From a virus: 64,000 bases of DNA. The notes under the pieces are model-generated. The model ran no database searches, was not told the DNA's origin, and saw only the letters and a program-made list of their open reading frames with translations. Positions within the stretch are counted from its first letter, which is position 1. The number at the start of each line of letters is the position of its first letter. The DNA lies in the IMG/VR virus record IMGVR_UViG_3300020442_000006, positions 1 through 64,000 of that record; one strand, 5' to 3'. The translations under genes were made by a program, and so were the position numbers. Below, one piece after another: positions 6,712 to 19,100 of this stretch.

Positions 6712-9700
6712 TTAACTTCTAGCGAGTGCGAGTAGTGCAGTCTTAAGTTGTGCGACTGTAGTGATAGAGTTGTCATTACCAATCGCAACTAACTGAGTAT
6801 AGATGTCATCAATATCAGTATCGTTAGCGTCTGCCTTTGTACCCTGTGCAGCAGTTGCATAAGCAGTGCTGTCAGTAGCAGCGGCAGTACCAAGAGTAGG
6901 TTTGCCAGTCAAGGCAGAGTATGCTCCAGAGAAGAGCGTAGGTAGATTAGACAGATCGTTGTAAGATCCGCTAGTTGCTACAGTTGCCAAGTCACCAGGT
7001 TGTGTGGCAGAATCAGCAAGCGTACCTTGTGCAGCAGTTGCATATGCAGTGCTGTTAGTGGTAGCAGCAGATCCAAGACCCAAAGCGGTGATTGCTGCTG
7101 AAGCACGGGCATCAGCACGAGCATCTGTGTAGTAGAGGTTAGTTCCCTCTGACAGATCGCTAGTAGACTGATTACTAATATCAAGGTTTGCACCAACTTG
7201 AAGTGCAATGCGAGCATCAGCACGAGCGTTGGTGTAATAGAGGTTGGTGCCCTCTGCAAGATCAGCAGTGTCTTTAGTTGCTAACTGGGTATCAAACCTA
7301 GCATTGGTGTAGAAGATATTTGTTGAACCTTCAGTAATATTGTCAGTGTTAATATCTGACTGAGTAACTGAGATAGTTCCTGCACCGTTATGTTCGATAC
7401 CAGTTCCATATGTGAAATGTGATCTGGTTCTAGCAGCAGTAGTAAAGAGATTTGTAGATCCCTCTGTGATGTTGTCAGTATTGATGTCTGCCTGAGTAGC
7501 ACTCAAGGTCAACATATTACCTGAATCATCATAGGTAGCAGTAATACCTGTACCACCGTTGATTAGGTTTGCAACTCGATCATCAACTCTCTCATTTGTA
7601 AAGTAAAGATTGGTACCTTCAGCAAGAGCAGTGGTTGTGTGGTTCGCGATAGAACCAACCTGTGACTGACCGAATGTAATATTACCCGTGATATTCAAGT
7701 TACCCTGAACTTCGAAGTTCGTTGTAGAAACGAAGTTAGTAACACTCAGAGTGTTAGAGAATGGGTTGTATGTGAGGTTGGCAGAGTCAACAAACATTCC
7801 CGTGTGCCCTGTGTTAGAGGAAGAGAATGTTGGGTAGAATGTAGTATTATTATTTGTATTGTTAACGTCAATATTGTTAGCGTTTGTTGCAGTTCCTGTA
7901 ACATCACCAGTCAAGTTACCTGTGATCTGACCAGTTACATTCAAGGTGTTGCCCATTGTGACAGCATCAGTGAATGCACCAGTACCTGATGTAGTCAGGT
8001 TACCTGCCATAGTAACGTGTCCAGTTGTGGACTCAAGAGTAATCTTGTCCTGACTGTTACCATTCTGAAGTTTCAGTGTCTTAGAAGCACCACGAAGGAT
8101 AACGTCATCTTTCAACAGTGAAGTGCTGTTGTTTACAAGAGCAGCATTCAGTGTAGTTCCACCATCAACATTCAGTGTGCTGTCAAAGTCAACTGCCTGA
8201 GTCACATTCAATGTGTCATCAATAACAGTTGCACCAAGAACATCAAGTGAACCATCGATGTCAGTGTTACCGTTGGAAGAGTTAACGTTGAACTTGTTAT
8301 TACCAATAGCAAGGTTACCACCGATCGTTACGGTAGACTGAAGATCAGCAACACCTGAAGCGGTGACAGTTGCGATCGTGGTATTACCAGTAACTCCCAA
8401 GTTACCACCGATTGCAGTAGTACCTGTAGGACCGTCAACAGTGAATGCACCACCACCAACGTCTAGGTCATCACCAATGTATGCCTTCTTGGATACTGCT
8501 AATCCACCTGCTGTGAAAATTGAAGCGACATTGCTAGATGAACTGACTGCATCTGCATTGTTATTGAATCTTGCCTTTTCTGAATAAGTCTGAATGCCTG
8601 CATAACTTACAGTCCCGTCGATAACAGAATTGCCATAGATGCGAACATCATTTGAAACGACAAGATTCTGTCCAATGGAAGCACCACCTGTTACTCTAAG
8701 AGCACCATCGCCAGTATAATTACCTGTTGTGGTTGCCGATCCATTGTTGGTGAGGGAAACAATACCAGTAGCACCAAACGTATTAGTGACGTTCGTTGCA
8801 CCATCAACATCTAACGTGCCCCCAATGGTTGTATTGGATGTCACTGCAAGGGTGCTAGAAAGCGTTGTAGCGTTCGTAACCCCTAAAGTACCACCAATAG
8901 TGGTGTTACTGCTTACCGCCAGTGTAGAGGACAGTGTGGCAGCACCAGAGGATCCGAATGTACCTGCTACTTGTGTATTACCTGTTCCTGCATCTACTGT
9001 AAACTTGTTATTATTAACTGCAAGATCGTCAGTAACATCAAATGTTCCTGTTACTGAAAGGTTACCGCCGAAGGACCCATCGTCTGTGACAATGAGATCA
9101 TCGCCGACATAAAGATCCAGACCGATGCCTGCACCACCGCCAACGATAAGAGCACCAGACCCTGAGTTAGACGCATTGGTTGTATCGAATAGTTTGATTG
9201 ATCCTGCATCGATACCTGATCTTGTTCCTGCGAATGCTTCACTTGAGTTTGTTGCGTTGTGATAAAGAGCAAATCTTGAGGCAGAATTGTCCCACCCGAA
9301 GAATCCAAGTTTAGCAGATCCATCGTAGTATCTGAACTCAACACCACGATCCTTAGCATCTGATGATTGAGGAGCAGTATCTCCACCCAGTGTGATAACT
9401 GGATCATCAAGTTGTGTTGTGGTTGAGTTAACAGTTGTTGTAGTTCCGTTAACAGTCAAGTTACCTTCGATCAAGGTATTTGTATTGACTGTCAAGTCAC
9501 CATCAATAGTTACATTGTCAGTGAACTGAGAAACTGCATTGACTGTAAGAGTGTCAGAGTTCTGGTTACCAACCGTTGTGTTACCATTGATTGCAACATT
9601 ACGATTAAATGTACCGTCACCGTGAACAGTTAGAGTACCTGCAGTTGATGAACCCTGTCCAGTTCTACCAATCTCAGTGTTACCTGATTCACCAAGTACA

Positions 9701-12615
9701 CTAAACTCAACAGTATCACCAGAGTTAAGTTTACCGATGTATAGATCGTCACCGATGTGAAGGTCGGTAGCAATACCTGCACCACCATAGACTCTCAAGT
9801 TAGAGTTGTTATGTGTAGCGTAGGAAGGAGTATATGCAGCAGTTGTACCAGTTCTAAACTTATATCGTACTCTCAAGTAGTTCTGTGTACTGAATGTTTC
9901 AGTCGCAGTACCTTGGTCTTTCTGGTTGATAGCACCGTTGATATAGATGTCATTATTGAATAGAGTATCTCCTTCAATGTAACCACCACCATCAAATCTA
10001 AATGCACCGTAGTCACCACCACTGATAACAAAGTTATTGTTACCGTCAGTAGAGATTGTAGGTGTATCGTTATCTTCAAGATATACAAACTGAGCAACGT
10101 TTAGAGTTCCTTCAATATCAGTGTTACCATTTGTGCTAGTAACTTGGAACTTATTGACAGAACCATTTGTAATGGTCAGTGTCTTACCAGTTGTATCGAG
10201 AAGAATATTATTATGGAAGGTTGAGTTACCATCAACATCCAATTCAGCATTCAATGTTGTGTTGTTGTCAACATCAAGAGTGCTGTTGAATGTGACACCA
10301 CCGTCAACATCAAGAGTACCATCACTGTGTGCATTACCATTATCTGTATCAATATCGAATACAGATGTACCACCTGCGGTTTTAATCTCAAACTTTTTAT
10401 TGTCCGCCTGAACGATCAGGTTATCAGTAATTTTGGTCTCTAGTTGTACATCAAGAGTACCTTCGATAACTGTGTTACCTGTGTCAGTATCAACTGTAAA
10501 CTTATCTACACCTGCTGCAGTCTGAATCTTAAAGTCTTCGTTATCAGATTTGATAAGAAGAGTATCATTAATTTCTGTCTGACCTGCGATTGTTACTTCA
10601 CCGCCGATATGTGCGTTCTCAGAAAGACCAAAACCACCAGTAACTACAAGTGTACCTGTGGTAGTTGATGTAGATCCAGTGTTTGTAGTTAGAGAAAGAG
10701 CACCTGCTTTGATGTATGCATCAGTTCCAGTAAATGTCTCACTGCTGTTTGTTGCATTATAAAGGAATGCATAACCACCAGTACCAGAATCAAGACGTGT
10801 TAGATCCTCATCCCATCCAAAGAAACCAACTCTTGCCTGTGAATCATAGTATTTGAACTCAATACCACGATCTAGACCATCGTCAGATGAAGGTGCAGTG
10901 TCTCCACCAAGGGTAAAGATAGGATCATCAATAGTAACAGTCGTGCTGTTAACAGTTGTTGTAGTTCCATCGACCTGCAAATCACCCCAAACTCTAACTG
11001 TACCTGTGTTTGCTCTGTCATCACCAGGATCAAGGTGAAGAGTTGCGTTAGTCGTAGCAATATAGTTCTCTTGAATTCTAGCATCTTCAATCCAAATCTT
11101 ACCTGCAGCATCAGTTGCAGTGATCTGTACTGTATCTTCTGCTGTAATGATTACATTAGAAGTTCCTGATCCTGCGTTAGTAGCAAGAATATTGAGGTTT
11201 CTATTTGAAGCAGAGTCTTGTGTTGTCTGGAATGTTAGATGACCATCTCCAGTCTTATCCAGTGTCTGATCAACTGTTCCATCAAGAGTAATATCAGGAT
11301 CAGAAAAATAGGAACGGACGTTAACATCAACCTCACCAGACCCACCGTCGCCTGTATTATTAGCGCCAAACAGTAGGTTGCCACTAGTGTCATTAACTTT
11401 AACATAATTCAGATAGTTGAAACCACGATACCCTGATGTGGCAGTCAGTTCGTTGTCAAGTTCAAATGTTTCTAGAGTATTTCCGTCTGCAAATCCAACT
11501 ACATTATTTTGAAGTTGTGTATTGTCAACTGCTGCGGCGGCAATGGTGACGTGCCCGTTGCTGTCAACGTCGAAATCTTCCTGTGCAAATGATGCCAGTC
11601 CTTTCTGCTCCGTCGCTTCAGCCGCGAGGTAGCGCCAACCTCCATTATCGCCAGAGGTATGAGTAGGAGCACCAAGACCACTCCCAAGGTCTTGAAGTGC
11701 TTGGTAAACTTTCGATGCGTTCGTGATGATGTCATATCTGCTGTACGAAGTACCTGCATCATATGATGGCATCTTTGTGCCTTCAGTTGCTGTAGCAATA
11801 GGCACAGTTAAGGCAGCGGTCAAACGACCGTACCTGTCTACAGTAAATTTGGTAGCATTGACAGTTTCACTAGAAGCATTTCCAGTAACGGATGTCAGCG
11901 ATTCCGTATTATATGAACCAACGACCACTGCAGTATCTGCAAGATCGATGAATGGGTTTTGAGATGTTCCGTCAGGAACTGTGAATATAATTCTTCCTCC
12001 ACCACCAGTTAATTGTCTGGTAAGAATATTTCCTTGCGATGCACGAACAAGAATACCAACGTTCGTAAGTTGAGCAAGTGATGTTAGATCATCATCTAAT
12101 TCCTGAGCATCAGTAATACCATAGTCAGCAAGTGTAGATGCAAGTTCAGCACCAACCACACGACCCTGTGAGTTAACTCTAACTCTTGTATAGAGTGCTT
12201 CAGCAGAAGGGTTAGCAGGATCATAGTGAGGCAAACTCGTCATAAGTGACAAGTCTGTGTTCAATGTCAAGTTGGATGATCCATCAAAGGAACCTGATCC
12301 AGTAACCTGACCTGAAAGTTGAATTTGACGTGCGTTAGATAGTCTAGTGGCAGTTGAGGCATTACCAATAAGAGTCGCAGTAACAGCACCTGCTTGGAAG
12401 TTACCGTCAGCGTCCCTCTTTACAAGAGTGTTTGCAGCATTGGATTCTGTCTCCAATGGTCGCTCATATTTCAATGAGTTCCAAGGGGTAACACCGTCAC
12501 CGATTTTGATACGTGAAGTATCGATCTCGATTCCAAGTTCACCTTGTGCAAGGATTGGGTTGATGTTTGCCCACTGCTGAGCACCATCACGTCTTAGTTG
12601 GATTCTATTTGCCAT
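6712..12615 (-). CDS. Giant fibre-like tail structural protein, 1967 aa
   Basis: The N-terminus (MANRIQLRRDGAQQWANINP ... LAQGELGIEIDTSRIKIGDG) is the short beta domain found at the start of many phage fibre proteins, similar to the N-terminal domain of the Bordetella phage major tropism determinant. The body is built of Asn/Thr/Gly-rich beta repeats (T.IGGTL.V.GAT.LSSTLAV type). A unit GTTTTVNSTT...DDP..TLGGDTAP...GFFGWD occurs at least twice, near residues 550-640 and 1060-1150. Towards the C-terminus, EGTNLYYTxAR repeats occur (about 1660-1840). It occupies the T4 gp12/wac position before gp13. A trimeric host-recognition or whisker-like fibre is likely. Confidence 0.85.
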   Translation of the reverse strand: MANRIQLRRDGAQQWANINPILAQGELGIEIDTSRIKIGDGVTPWNSLKYERPLETESNAANTLVKRDADGNFQAGAVTATLIGNASTATRLSNARQIQLSGQVTGSGSFDGSSNLTLNTDLSLMTSLPHYDPANPSAEALYTRVRVNSQGRVVGAELASTLADYGITDAQELDDDLTSLAQLTNVGILVRASQGNILTRQLTGGGGRIIFTVPDGTSQNPFIDLADTAVVVGSYNTESLTSVTGNASSETVNATKFTVDRYGRLTAALTVPIATATEGTKMPSYDAGTSYSRYDIITNASKVYQALQDLGSGLGAPTHTSGDNGGWRYLAAEATEQKGLASFAQEDFDVDSNGHVTIAAAAVDNTQLQNNVVGFADGNTLETFELDNELTATSGYRGFNYLNYVKVNDTSGNLLFGANNTGDGGSGEVDVNVRSYFSDPDITLDGTVDQTLDKTGDGHLTFQTTQDSASNRNLNILATNAGSGTSNVIITAEDTVQITATDAAGKIWIEDARIQENYIATTNATLHLDPGDDRANTGTVRVWGDLQVDGTTTTVNSTTVTIDDPIFTLGGDTAPSSDDGLDRGIEFKYYDSQARVGFFGWDEDLTRLDSGTGGYAFLYNATNSSETFTGTDAYIKAGALSLTTNTGSTSTTTGTLVVTGGFGLSENAHIGGEVTIAGQTEINDTLLIKSDNEDFKIQTAAGVDKFTVDTDTGNTVIEGTLDVQLETKITDNLIVQADNKKFEIKTAGGTSVFDIDTDNGNAHSDGTLDVDGGVTFNSTLDVDNNTTLNAELDVDGNSTFHNNILLDTTGKTLTITNGSVNKFQVTSTNGNTDIEGTLNVAQFVYLEDNDTPTISTDGNNNFVISGGDYGAFRFDGGGYIEGDTLFNNDIYINGAINQKDQGTATETFSTQNYLRVRYKFRTGTTAAYTPSYATHNNSNLRVYGGAGIATDLHIGDDLYIGKLNSGDTVEFSVLGESGNTEIGRTGQGSSTAGTLTVHGDGTFNRNVAINGNTTVGNQNSDTLTVNAVSQFTDNVTIDGDLTVNTNTLIEGNLTVNGTTTTVNSTTTQLDDPVITLGGDTAPQSSDAKDRGVEFRYYDGSAKLGFFGWDNSASRFALYHNATNSSEAFAGTRSGIDAGSIKLFDTTNASNSGSGALIVGGGAGIGLDLYVGDDLIVTDDGSFGGNLSVTGTFDVTDDLAVNNNKFTVDAGTGNTQVAGTFGSSGAATLSSTLAVSSNTTIGGTLGVTNATTLSSTLAVTSNTTIGGTLDVDGATNVTNTFGATGIVSLTNNGSATTTGNYTGDGALRVTGGASIGQNLVVSNDVRIYGNSVIDGTVSYAGIQTYSEKARFNNNADAVSSSSNVASIFTAGGLAVSKKAYIGDDLDVGGGAFTVDGPTGTTAIGGNLGVTGNTTIATVTASGVADLQSTVTIGGNLAIGNNKFNVNSSNGNTDIDGSLDVLGATVIDDTLNVTQAVDFDSTLNVDGGTTLNAALVNNSTSLLKDDVILRGASKTLKLQNGNSQDKITLESTTGHVTMAGNLTTSGTGAFTDAVTMGNTLNVTGQITGNLTGDVTGTATNANNIDVNNTNNNTTFYPTFSSSNTGHTGMFVDSANLTYNPFSNTLSVTNFVSTTNFEVQGNLNITGNITFGQSQVGSIANHTTTALAEGTNLYFTNERVDDRVANLINGGTGITATYDDSGNMLTLSATQADINTDNITEGSTNLFTTAARTRSHFTYGTGIEHNGAGTISVTQSDINTDNITEGSTNIFYTNARFDTQLATKDTADLAEGTNLYYTNARADARIALQVGANLDISNQSTSDLSEGTNLYYTDARADARASAAITALGLGSAATTNSTAYATAAQGTLADSATQPGDLATVATSGSYNDLSNLPTLFSGAYSALTGKPTLGTAAATDSTAYATAAQGTKADANDTDIDDIYTQLVAIGNDNSITTVAQLKTALLALARS

Positions 12616-12665
12616 TGTTTAACACACGTGGGGTATCCGATTACGGAGATAGTCTGCCTCTCAGA

Positions 12666-12673
12666 TATTTATA
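12666..12673 (-). promoter_or_regulatory. T4-type late promoter, perfect TATAAATA
   Basis: A perfect TATAAATA on the minus strand, 50 bp upstream of the 1967-aa fibre gene and directly after the intrinsic terminator of the preceding operon. The terminator-then-promoter arrangement marks a transcription-unit boundary. Confidence 0.8.
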
Positions 12674-12676
12674 CGC

Positions 12677-12701
12677 AAATAAAAAGGACCCTTTCGGGTC
12701 C
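12677..12701 (-). terminator. Intrinsic terminator after the small coiled-coil genes
   Basis: On the minus strand, GGACCC-GAAA-GGGTCC (12686-12701) forms a 6-bp GC-rich stem with a GAAA tetraloop, followed by TTTTTATTT. It begins 6 bp after the stop of the 75-aa gene. This is the clearest rho-independent terminator in the structural region. Confidence 0.88.
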
Positions 12702-12706
12702 AGGGT

Positions 12707-12934
12707 TTATGCAGCGTCTACGTTATCCACTTCGGGTCCAGTGTCCGCTTCTTCTCCTTTACCGAGGCAGTATTCTAAAGTTTCGATAGCACCTTGAAGT
12801 TTAAGTGCTTGTTGTTCATTTGCGCGAATCATCTTCGCCATTCTTTGATTATCTTCAATGAGACGCTTGTAACGTTCTTGAAAATCGCCAAGAAGTTTAT
12901 CTTGGTCAACTGATTCAGGTTGATCTGCAGGCAT
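12707..12934 (-). CDS. Hypothetical coiled-coil protein, 75 aa
   Basis: Heptad-like helix from about residue 12 to 58 (LLGDFQERYKRLIEDNQRMA ... ALKLQGAIETLEYCLGKG), flanked by acidic disordered ends. It starts at the stop of the 73-aa gene (TAATG junction) and is the last gene before an intrinsic terminator. A small trimeric or dimeric tail component or chaperone is possible; family not recognised. Confidence 0.72.
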   Translation of the reverse strand: MPADQPESVDQDKLLGDFQERYKRLIEDNQRMAKMIRANEQQALKLQGAIETLEYCLGKGEEADTGPEVDNVDAA

Positions 12935-13155
12935 TACTTTTGCTCCAATAATGTTTTCAGTAAGGTTTTGATTTCCGACATATCTGATTTTAGCACATCT
13001 ACGTCAGATTTCAAGTTATCGATGGTTTCATCCTTCCTTTTCCGCGCTTTAGCAGCGGTCCCAGGAGGTGTGGGTTTTGTATTTAGTATCGCTTTAGAGG
13101 TGGAATCCCGAACTAAATCGGGATGACCTTTAACGGGAATGTAATCAGAGGTCAC
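12934..13155 (-). CDS. Hypothetical coiled-coil protein, 73 aa
   Basis: The N-terminal half is extended (MTSDYIPVKGHPDLVRDSTS, then PTPPGTAAKARKRK). The C-terminal half is a clean coiled coil (IDNLKSDVDVLKSDMSEIKT, then LLKTLLEQK). It overlaps the end of the 2403-aa gene by 11 bp. Its position between two large tail proteins suggests a structural or assembly role; family not recognised. Confidence 0.72.
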   Translation of the reverse strand: MTSDYIPVKGHPDLVRDSTSKAILNTKPTPPGTAAKARKRKDETIDNLKSDVDVLKSDMSEIKTLLKTLLEQK

Positions 13156-16100
13156 TTAATGCCATTACGCGAAGGTTTTTAAGTTCAGGAACATACGCTT
13201 GGTTCTTAGAGGTCATAATAATTTTGATCTGTGCAGAACTAAACTCGGTTCCTTCGAATGTGTATTCGAGGTCACGATAGAGAATGCCTTCTGTCTTAGG
13301 AACAGTTTTGTCTTCCTTACCGTTACCGTTAAAATATGTATAACCGATCTCATCAAATGTCAGTGAGGTGCCCACAGGCAACGTACGGTACATTACGTGA
13401 ATTTCGGTATCAGGGTGTCTCCACGCTTCGAATGAAACTCTCAAGGAGTTTGCAGGTTGAAGCAGGTTCATAACCTTGGAGATGTAAACAGCAGCGTTCA
13501 AATCACCTGTTCTGTCCTCAGCATTTGAGTTAGCAGGACTGATTTCATTGATTCTGTTTGAAGTTGTAATGAGTGAACAACGGTCACGGTCAACAATAGG
13601 TGACACGTTTGCGTTTTGTGTACTCAACAACAACTGGAATGCCAATGACTTAGAACCAGATAGTTTAGCATCTTCGTTAACTTGTGAACAAACCATCTTG
13701 GGGAATCCAAGGTAGTTGTCTTCGTTAGAAATACAATCGATGTAAACACCATCATTGATGAATGATGCTTCGCTTGTATTGTTACCATCCAAGAGAGAGG
13801 TTGCTGAAACAACGTTGATTCTAGGATTAACTTCTGTCTCAGGATAAACAGTCATCTGAATCTGAGGATAGAACTGTTCAAACTGGACGTTTTGTGTTGC
13901 TGTAACATCTGATCCACCGTTTCTAATACCATTGCTAGACACAGATGTAACTGCAATCTTGTAAGTATCGAGTGTAGGTGAACCAATCTGAGTGTGAAGT
14001 TTGTTGATCTCAACCAATGGAATACCATCAAGGTTGTAGCACTCAACAATAGTGTTCGCATTGTGAATCAGAGCAGCAGTTCCTGACTGACCACGAGAAC
14101 CTGAAGGTAGAGTTAGGATCTTACCATCACCAGAGATGCCATTGTACTGGACGATCTCAAAGTGTTTCTGTCCAACATCAGGATCGCGAAGAATAATATA
14201 ACCAGGGTTACTGGTAGAAACTGCAGCACCATTAATAAGAGTATGGAAGGCAGCAGCATCAGCAACGTGTAACTGGAAAGTACCAGACACACCATCAGAT
14301 GCAGTGATTCCATTTGTATGATATGCAGAGTCAATAACTGTTGGTGAAACTTCAGAAATTACACCTTCAATCTTCACGTTGTTTGCAACATCGTGCATAC
14401 AGTGGTTAGCGTGATGAATAGTAACTTCAGTCGCTTTGTTAAAGTATGAGATAGGAGCAGAAGCATAATCATTAATATCGTCACCACTTAGTGCGACACC
14501 AGATGAACCGATAGTACCAGAACCAGTTGTAGTTGCGTTGATTGTCTGAGTGATAGGATCAGCATCAGAGAATGTACCTGTAACTGACTTGATAGTCAAG
14601 ATACCTGAACCTGCATTCCAAGCAGTAACCATACCAGATGCACCACTACCATTCGTAACTGGTTCGTCAACAGTAAATGTACCTGTGACACCAGTTAGAG
14701 TGAGGTTAGCGATAGATCTAGATGATACCAATCTGTAGATATAATTCTGTCCAGATGCAACACCTTCTCTAAATTCACCTGCAACATCATCGACAATGAT
14801 GTAAGCGTTAGATGAACCTGAGATACCTTGAACAACTTCTCTAACGATCGCAGAAGGAACTGGGTTTGTATCAGTCTGAGTAAGTTCAGCACCGATAGTA
14901 AAGTTAGCAACGTGATCAGAAAGAATAATCTTAAGTTGTGGTTTCAGTGTTTCGATAGGATTGTGACGCAATCTACTAATACCACCGTTACCAATAGCAA
15001 GTTGAGCGTTATTGAATACAGCAGTACCAGTTGAGTTTGGTGAGAACTCTGCCTTATGAAGGATAAACTTAAGATCCTCATACTGGTCAGCAGTCCAAGT
15101 AGAAGCGTTCTGTGATTTGAAGAGCACACCTGCATATGGTTGCTCAGAGATCGTTCTATCGTTTGTAATATCGTCTTCACCCATTCTGGAGATCCAGAGT
15201 TTGTATTCGTTGGAGTCAGAAAGAACAACCAAACAGTATTCTCTGTTCTCTGTCACATAGACAGGTGATGGGAATGTAAACTTAGTAGAGACTGTTCCAT
15301 TTTCAGATAGATTGATCTGTGAAGGAAGAAGTGTAACGTCAGAGAATGCAAGAACTTTAGTGGTTGGATAACCATTTGCCATCTCTCTAACCTGTACAGA
15401 TACTGGGATTCTTTCATCCTTAGTATTGAAGTACAGTTCAGCACCAGTCAAGAATGCACCACCCTTAGACTCAACCAAGAAGGACTGAGCAAGAGGGTCA
15501 TACCAACCTGTGTCTCTGGTTGATGTACTTGAACTGTTAACAGTTCTGTCTTGAGTAACGGTGTCTCTAACAACGTCAGCGTTTCTAACAGCAAGGATAG
15601 TTGTCTGTTTAGTCTCGATAACACCAGATGCAACATAGTTTGCAGACGCAGCAGAGTCAACCTGACCAGGAACTCTAGAGTCAGTTGGTGAAGTTGTAAG
15701 ACGGATGACACGTGTACCTGTAGCAAATCTTGGGTTGGTATCAACGCCAGGATTAGGAATCCACATAATACCTTCAAGGTCACCGTTGGTGTTAGCAACA
15801 AGACGCTTAGTCTTAACAACAGCACGAGCACCAGAAGTTTGACCAACAAGGATCTCACCTTCTAGAGGGTTACCATAATATTCACCTGCAACGGTCTCCG
15901 ACATAATCTTAGTGTCGATATTAAGGAGAGGCGTTGTTGAAGCATAGGAACTAGGAAGTTCGCTAGAGTCATAGGGGTTCAGATCGTCATCAAAACCAGT
16001 ATTAGGATCCATTAACTTAAGATGACATCCAGATGACTGTCCAACAGCGGTCTCTCCTACAACGAAAGGAGTATTGTTTGTTCTTGTATCATCAACAGGA

Positions 16101-19100
16101 TTCTTAATAACTTCGAGCAATCGAGGCGTTGTGTAGAAATTAACATTAACGTTATCGATGAAAGCATAGAATCTTGTATTTGGTTTCAGACGCTGAATCT
16201 TAAATGCAATGTTTCTTGATCTAATGAACGGAATAACTGTACGCTCAATAACTCTATCACCAAGAGACTGACGATCAATTCTAGGAACAACGTTAGTTCT
16301 AATACCTGCTCTAGATTGTGATGAAACTGTGGTAGTAGTGTTAGTAAAGATTCTTCTGATAAACGGCCAGGAACCTCTTCTCATAAACTGCTGAGATGAA
16401 GAACTGCTGCTAGAAGACCAGTTAGTTCTCCAAGAGTTCCACTGTGTAGGAACAAAACCTGTATTAGTGTCACCACCAAGTGCTTGAACCTGTGCAGTGA
16501 AGTCACCTTCAATGTTCACAACTCTATCAGGTTCTCTCTCTTCTGACACCCAGTCATCGGATGATGGGAATAGATCCAATCTACCAATATAAGCAAACAC
16601 GTTGAATGGGTTTACATTCTCAACTCGTGATGCATATGGTTGAACAATAAACTGAATTTCATTATATGGAAGAGTCAGTGTACCAACTGAGTGGTTAGTA
16701 ATACCTGCAGAAGCGGTATCGTTATACTCAAGAGATACGTTTGTTGTATAGTGAGATGCTCTCAAGATACCTTCAGAGAAGTCAAGAGCACAAGCAAAGT
16801 CTTCGTGTCTAGTTTGAGCAGAATCAAATGATGAGAAGTTGTCAACTAGGAATCCATTCTTGAACTTATCGAAACCGTCAGCATCCTTAACAGAGAATGA
16901 TGCAGTTTCCATCTCAAGCATATTAAGAGATGTATAGTATTCAAGGTTATCAACTCTCTTTTCAATCTTACCGATGTCACGCATTGTGAAACGACGGTTG
17001 TTCTCTCTAGAGATTCTTACATCAGCAGGACTGTAACCATATGGTTTGTGGAAGAATGTTGCAAGCAACATTGCATTGTCCAAATCAGAAGGAAGTTCTT
17101 GACCTTCGCCAGAGATACCTTTAACAACTTTGAATTGTTGCTGATCAGTTAAGAATAGTTTATCAACTCTACCTAAGAAATAATCGTAGTCACAACGGAA
17201 GTCTGATTCTGGTTTTGGAATATCAATAACCGTAGCGTTGTTTGCAACACCACCAGAAGAGAATCCTCTGTCTTTGAAGTCAAGTGATGCACAGTTTACA
17301 TAGTAAGGTGATGAAACAGTACCAGATCCTGAAAGAACAGGAGTAACAGCAGGTCTGAAATCAAGAACATCTCTAAGTTCTTTTGTTACACCATTCTCTG
17401 TGAATGCAGGAATCTTACCGTAGTCAATACCAACATAAGATTGTGCAGCAAAATAGTCACCCGTTGCTTCGTGGGTGAATCTATCAAACACAATCATCAA
17501 CTTACGAAGTGGTTTGGTTGATCCTGCATACCTTACCAACTTAGAAATATCATAGAAGTGACCTTTCTGGTTAGGATCAAGGAAGAAGTCTGACGTAATG
17601 TTCTTAGATCCATTATTGATGCTGCCCTCAGCATCGTTAATTAGACCACTAATAACTTCATCATTAGCATCAAAACCACGAACAGTTTCACCTAAGAAGA
17701 ACTGATTATTGTTTTCATATACAAAATGACAGACATAAGACACAGCGTTGAAGTTTACAACACGTGCTTTTGCTTTAGATGTCTGACCTTCAATGATAGT
17801 ACCTTCTTTGAAGATAGTTGCGTCTTGCATCTGCAAGTTAGGAATCACTGCTGCTTCATTATCAGTTGATTCGTAAATAGCGTGAATATTATAAACGTCT
17901 GTTGATCCAAGTGAAATCTCTTCGTCTTCAATACGGGTTCCATACAATGAACCATATGTAAGACCATACTTAACTCTATCAGATGAATTACTGGTTCTCT
18001 CAACCTTCATAACTTCCATCTGAGTGGCGTTCTTCAACTTCTTCTCTGCTTGGTTTTTAGAGATAGAAGCGATCAAACGACAAGATGTAACACCTGTCAA
18101 ACCAGAAACAGTCAATGATGTTCTAGGAGTACCAGTGCTGTTAAATGCAAGGTTAGATTCGATGTCAATCAGTGTACCTGGGGTAGGTGCAAGAGACACC
18201 AACTGATAGTGATCCTTATCATATGCAAGGAACTGTTCATCAGCAGGTAGAGAGATCGTAAAGTCGTTAGCACCAGTAACTGTGATGTCATCAAAAGAAC
18301 GTGCAACGATTGCAGATTCATCACTAATATTATTGATAGATTCTTTAGGCATCTCGATCATAAGATCGGCAGTCTCTCTATCAAAGATTTGAGGACGCAA
18401 TCTAACTAAGAATCCATAATCACCTGCAGGAATATTATTGCTAGAGTAAGTAGCAGTGATTGCATTTGTGATCTTATTATCAATATTGGTTGATGCAGTG
18501 CTGATTCTATCAATAGTAAGTGAGTTTACACCATTCTGAGTGAAGATGTCATTCGGTCTGACATCCAATGTGAAGTTAGATTGTGTACCAGTCAATGTAC
18601 CAGTAGCACCACCAGAACTAACATTGAAGTTAGTACCAAGAATAACAACCTGAGAATCCATCATCAGGTCAGCAGCAAATCTAATATTGTTTGTATCTGG
18701 ATCTCTACCGATCATTGAACGTGCATCAGTAACCTCAAATGCAAAGTGATCGCTTAGAGTACCGATTTCAATACCATCACGCTCAAGAATCTCCCCATTT
18801 CTGAATGTACCATAAACCTGATACACCTTGAACATCGATCCACCAGAAACATCTGCTTCAACAAATGCTTTTGCCTTAGAAGTTCTACCTCTAATAACGT
18901 GACCCTGAGTAAGTGTAACCGCAGCATCAGTCTTAAAGATTGTTAGAGGTTGTAGGTCAAAAACGTATGCTTTGAAAATTGTATTAGTTGCATTTACAGT
19001 TGTACCACTGTGATATTCAAACGCAGCGATACGACCAAGTGCAACAATCTGTCCATTACTAGAGAGACTACTGCCTTGTGCTTGATCTCTGAACTCAACA

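Noticed and set aside
8729-9112. Long plus-strand open frames opposite the fibre and tail genes
   Set aside because: They mirror repetitive Thr/Asn/Val-rich codons of the minus-strand genes, have Val/Pro/Leu-biased composition and no ribosome sites.
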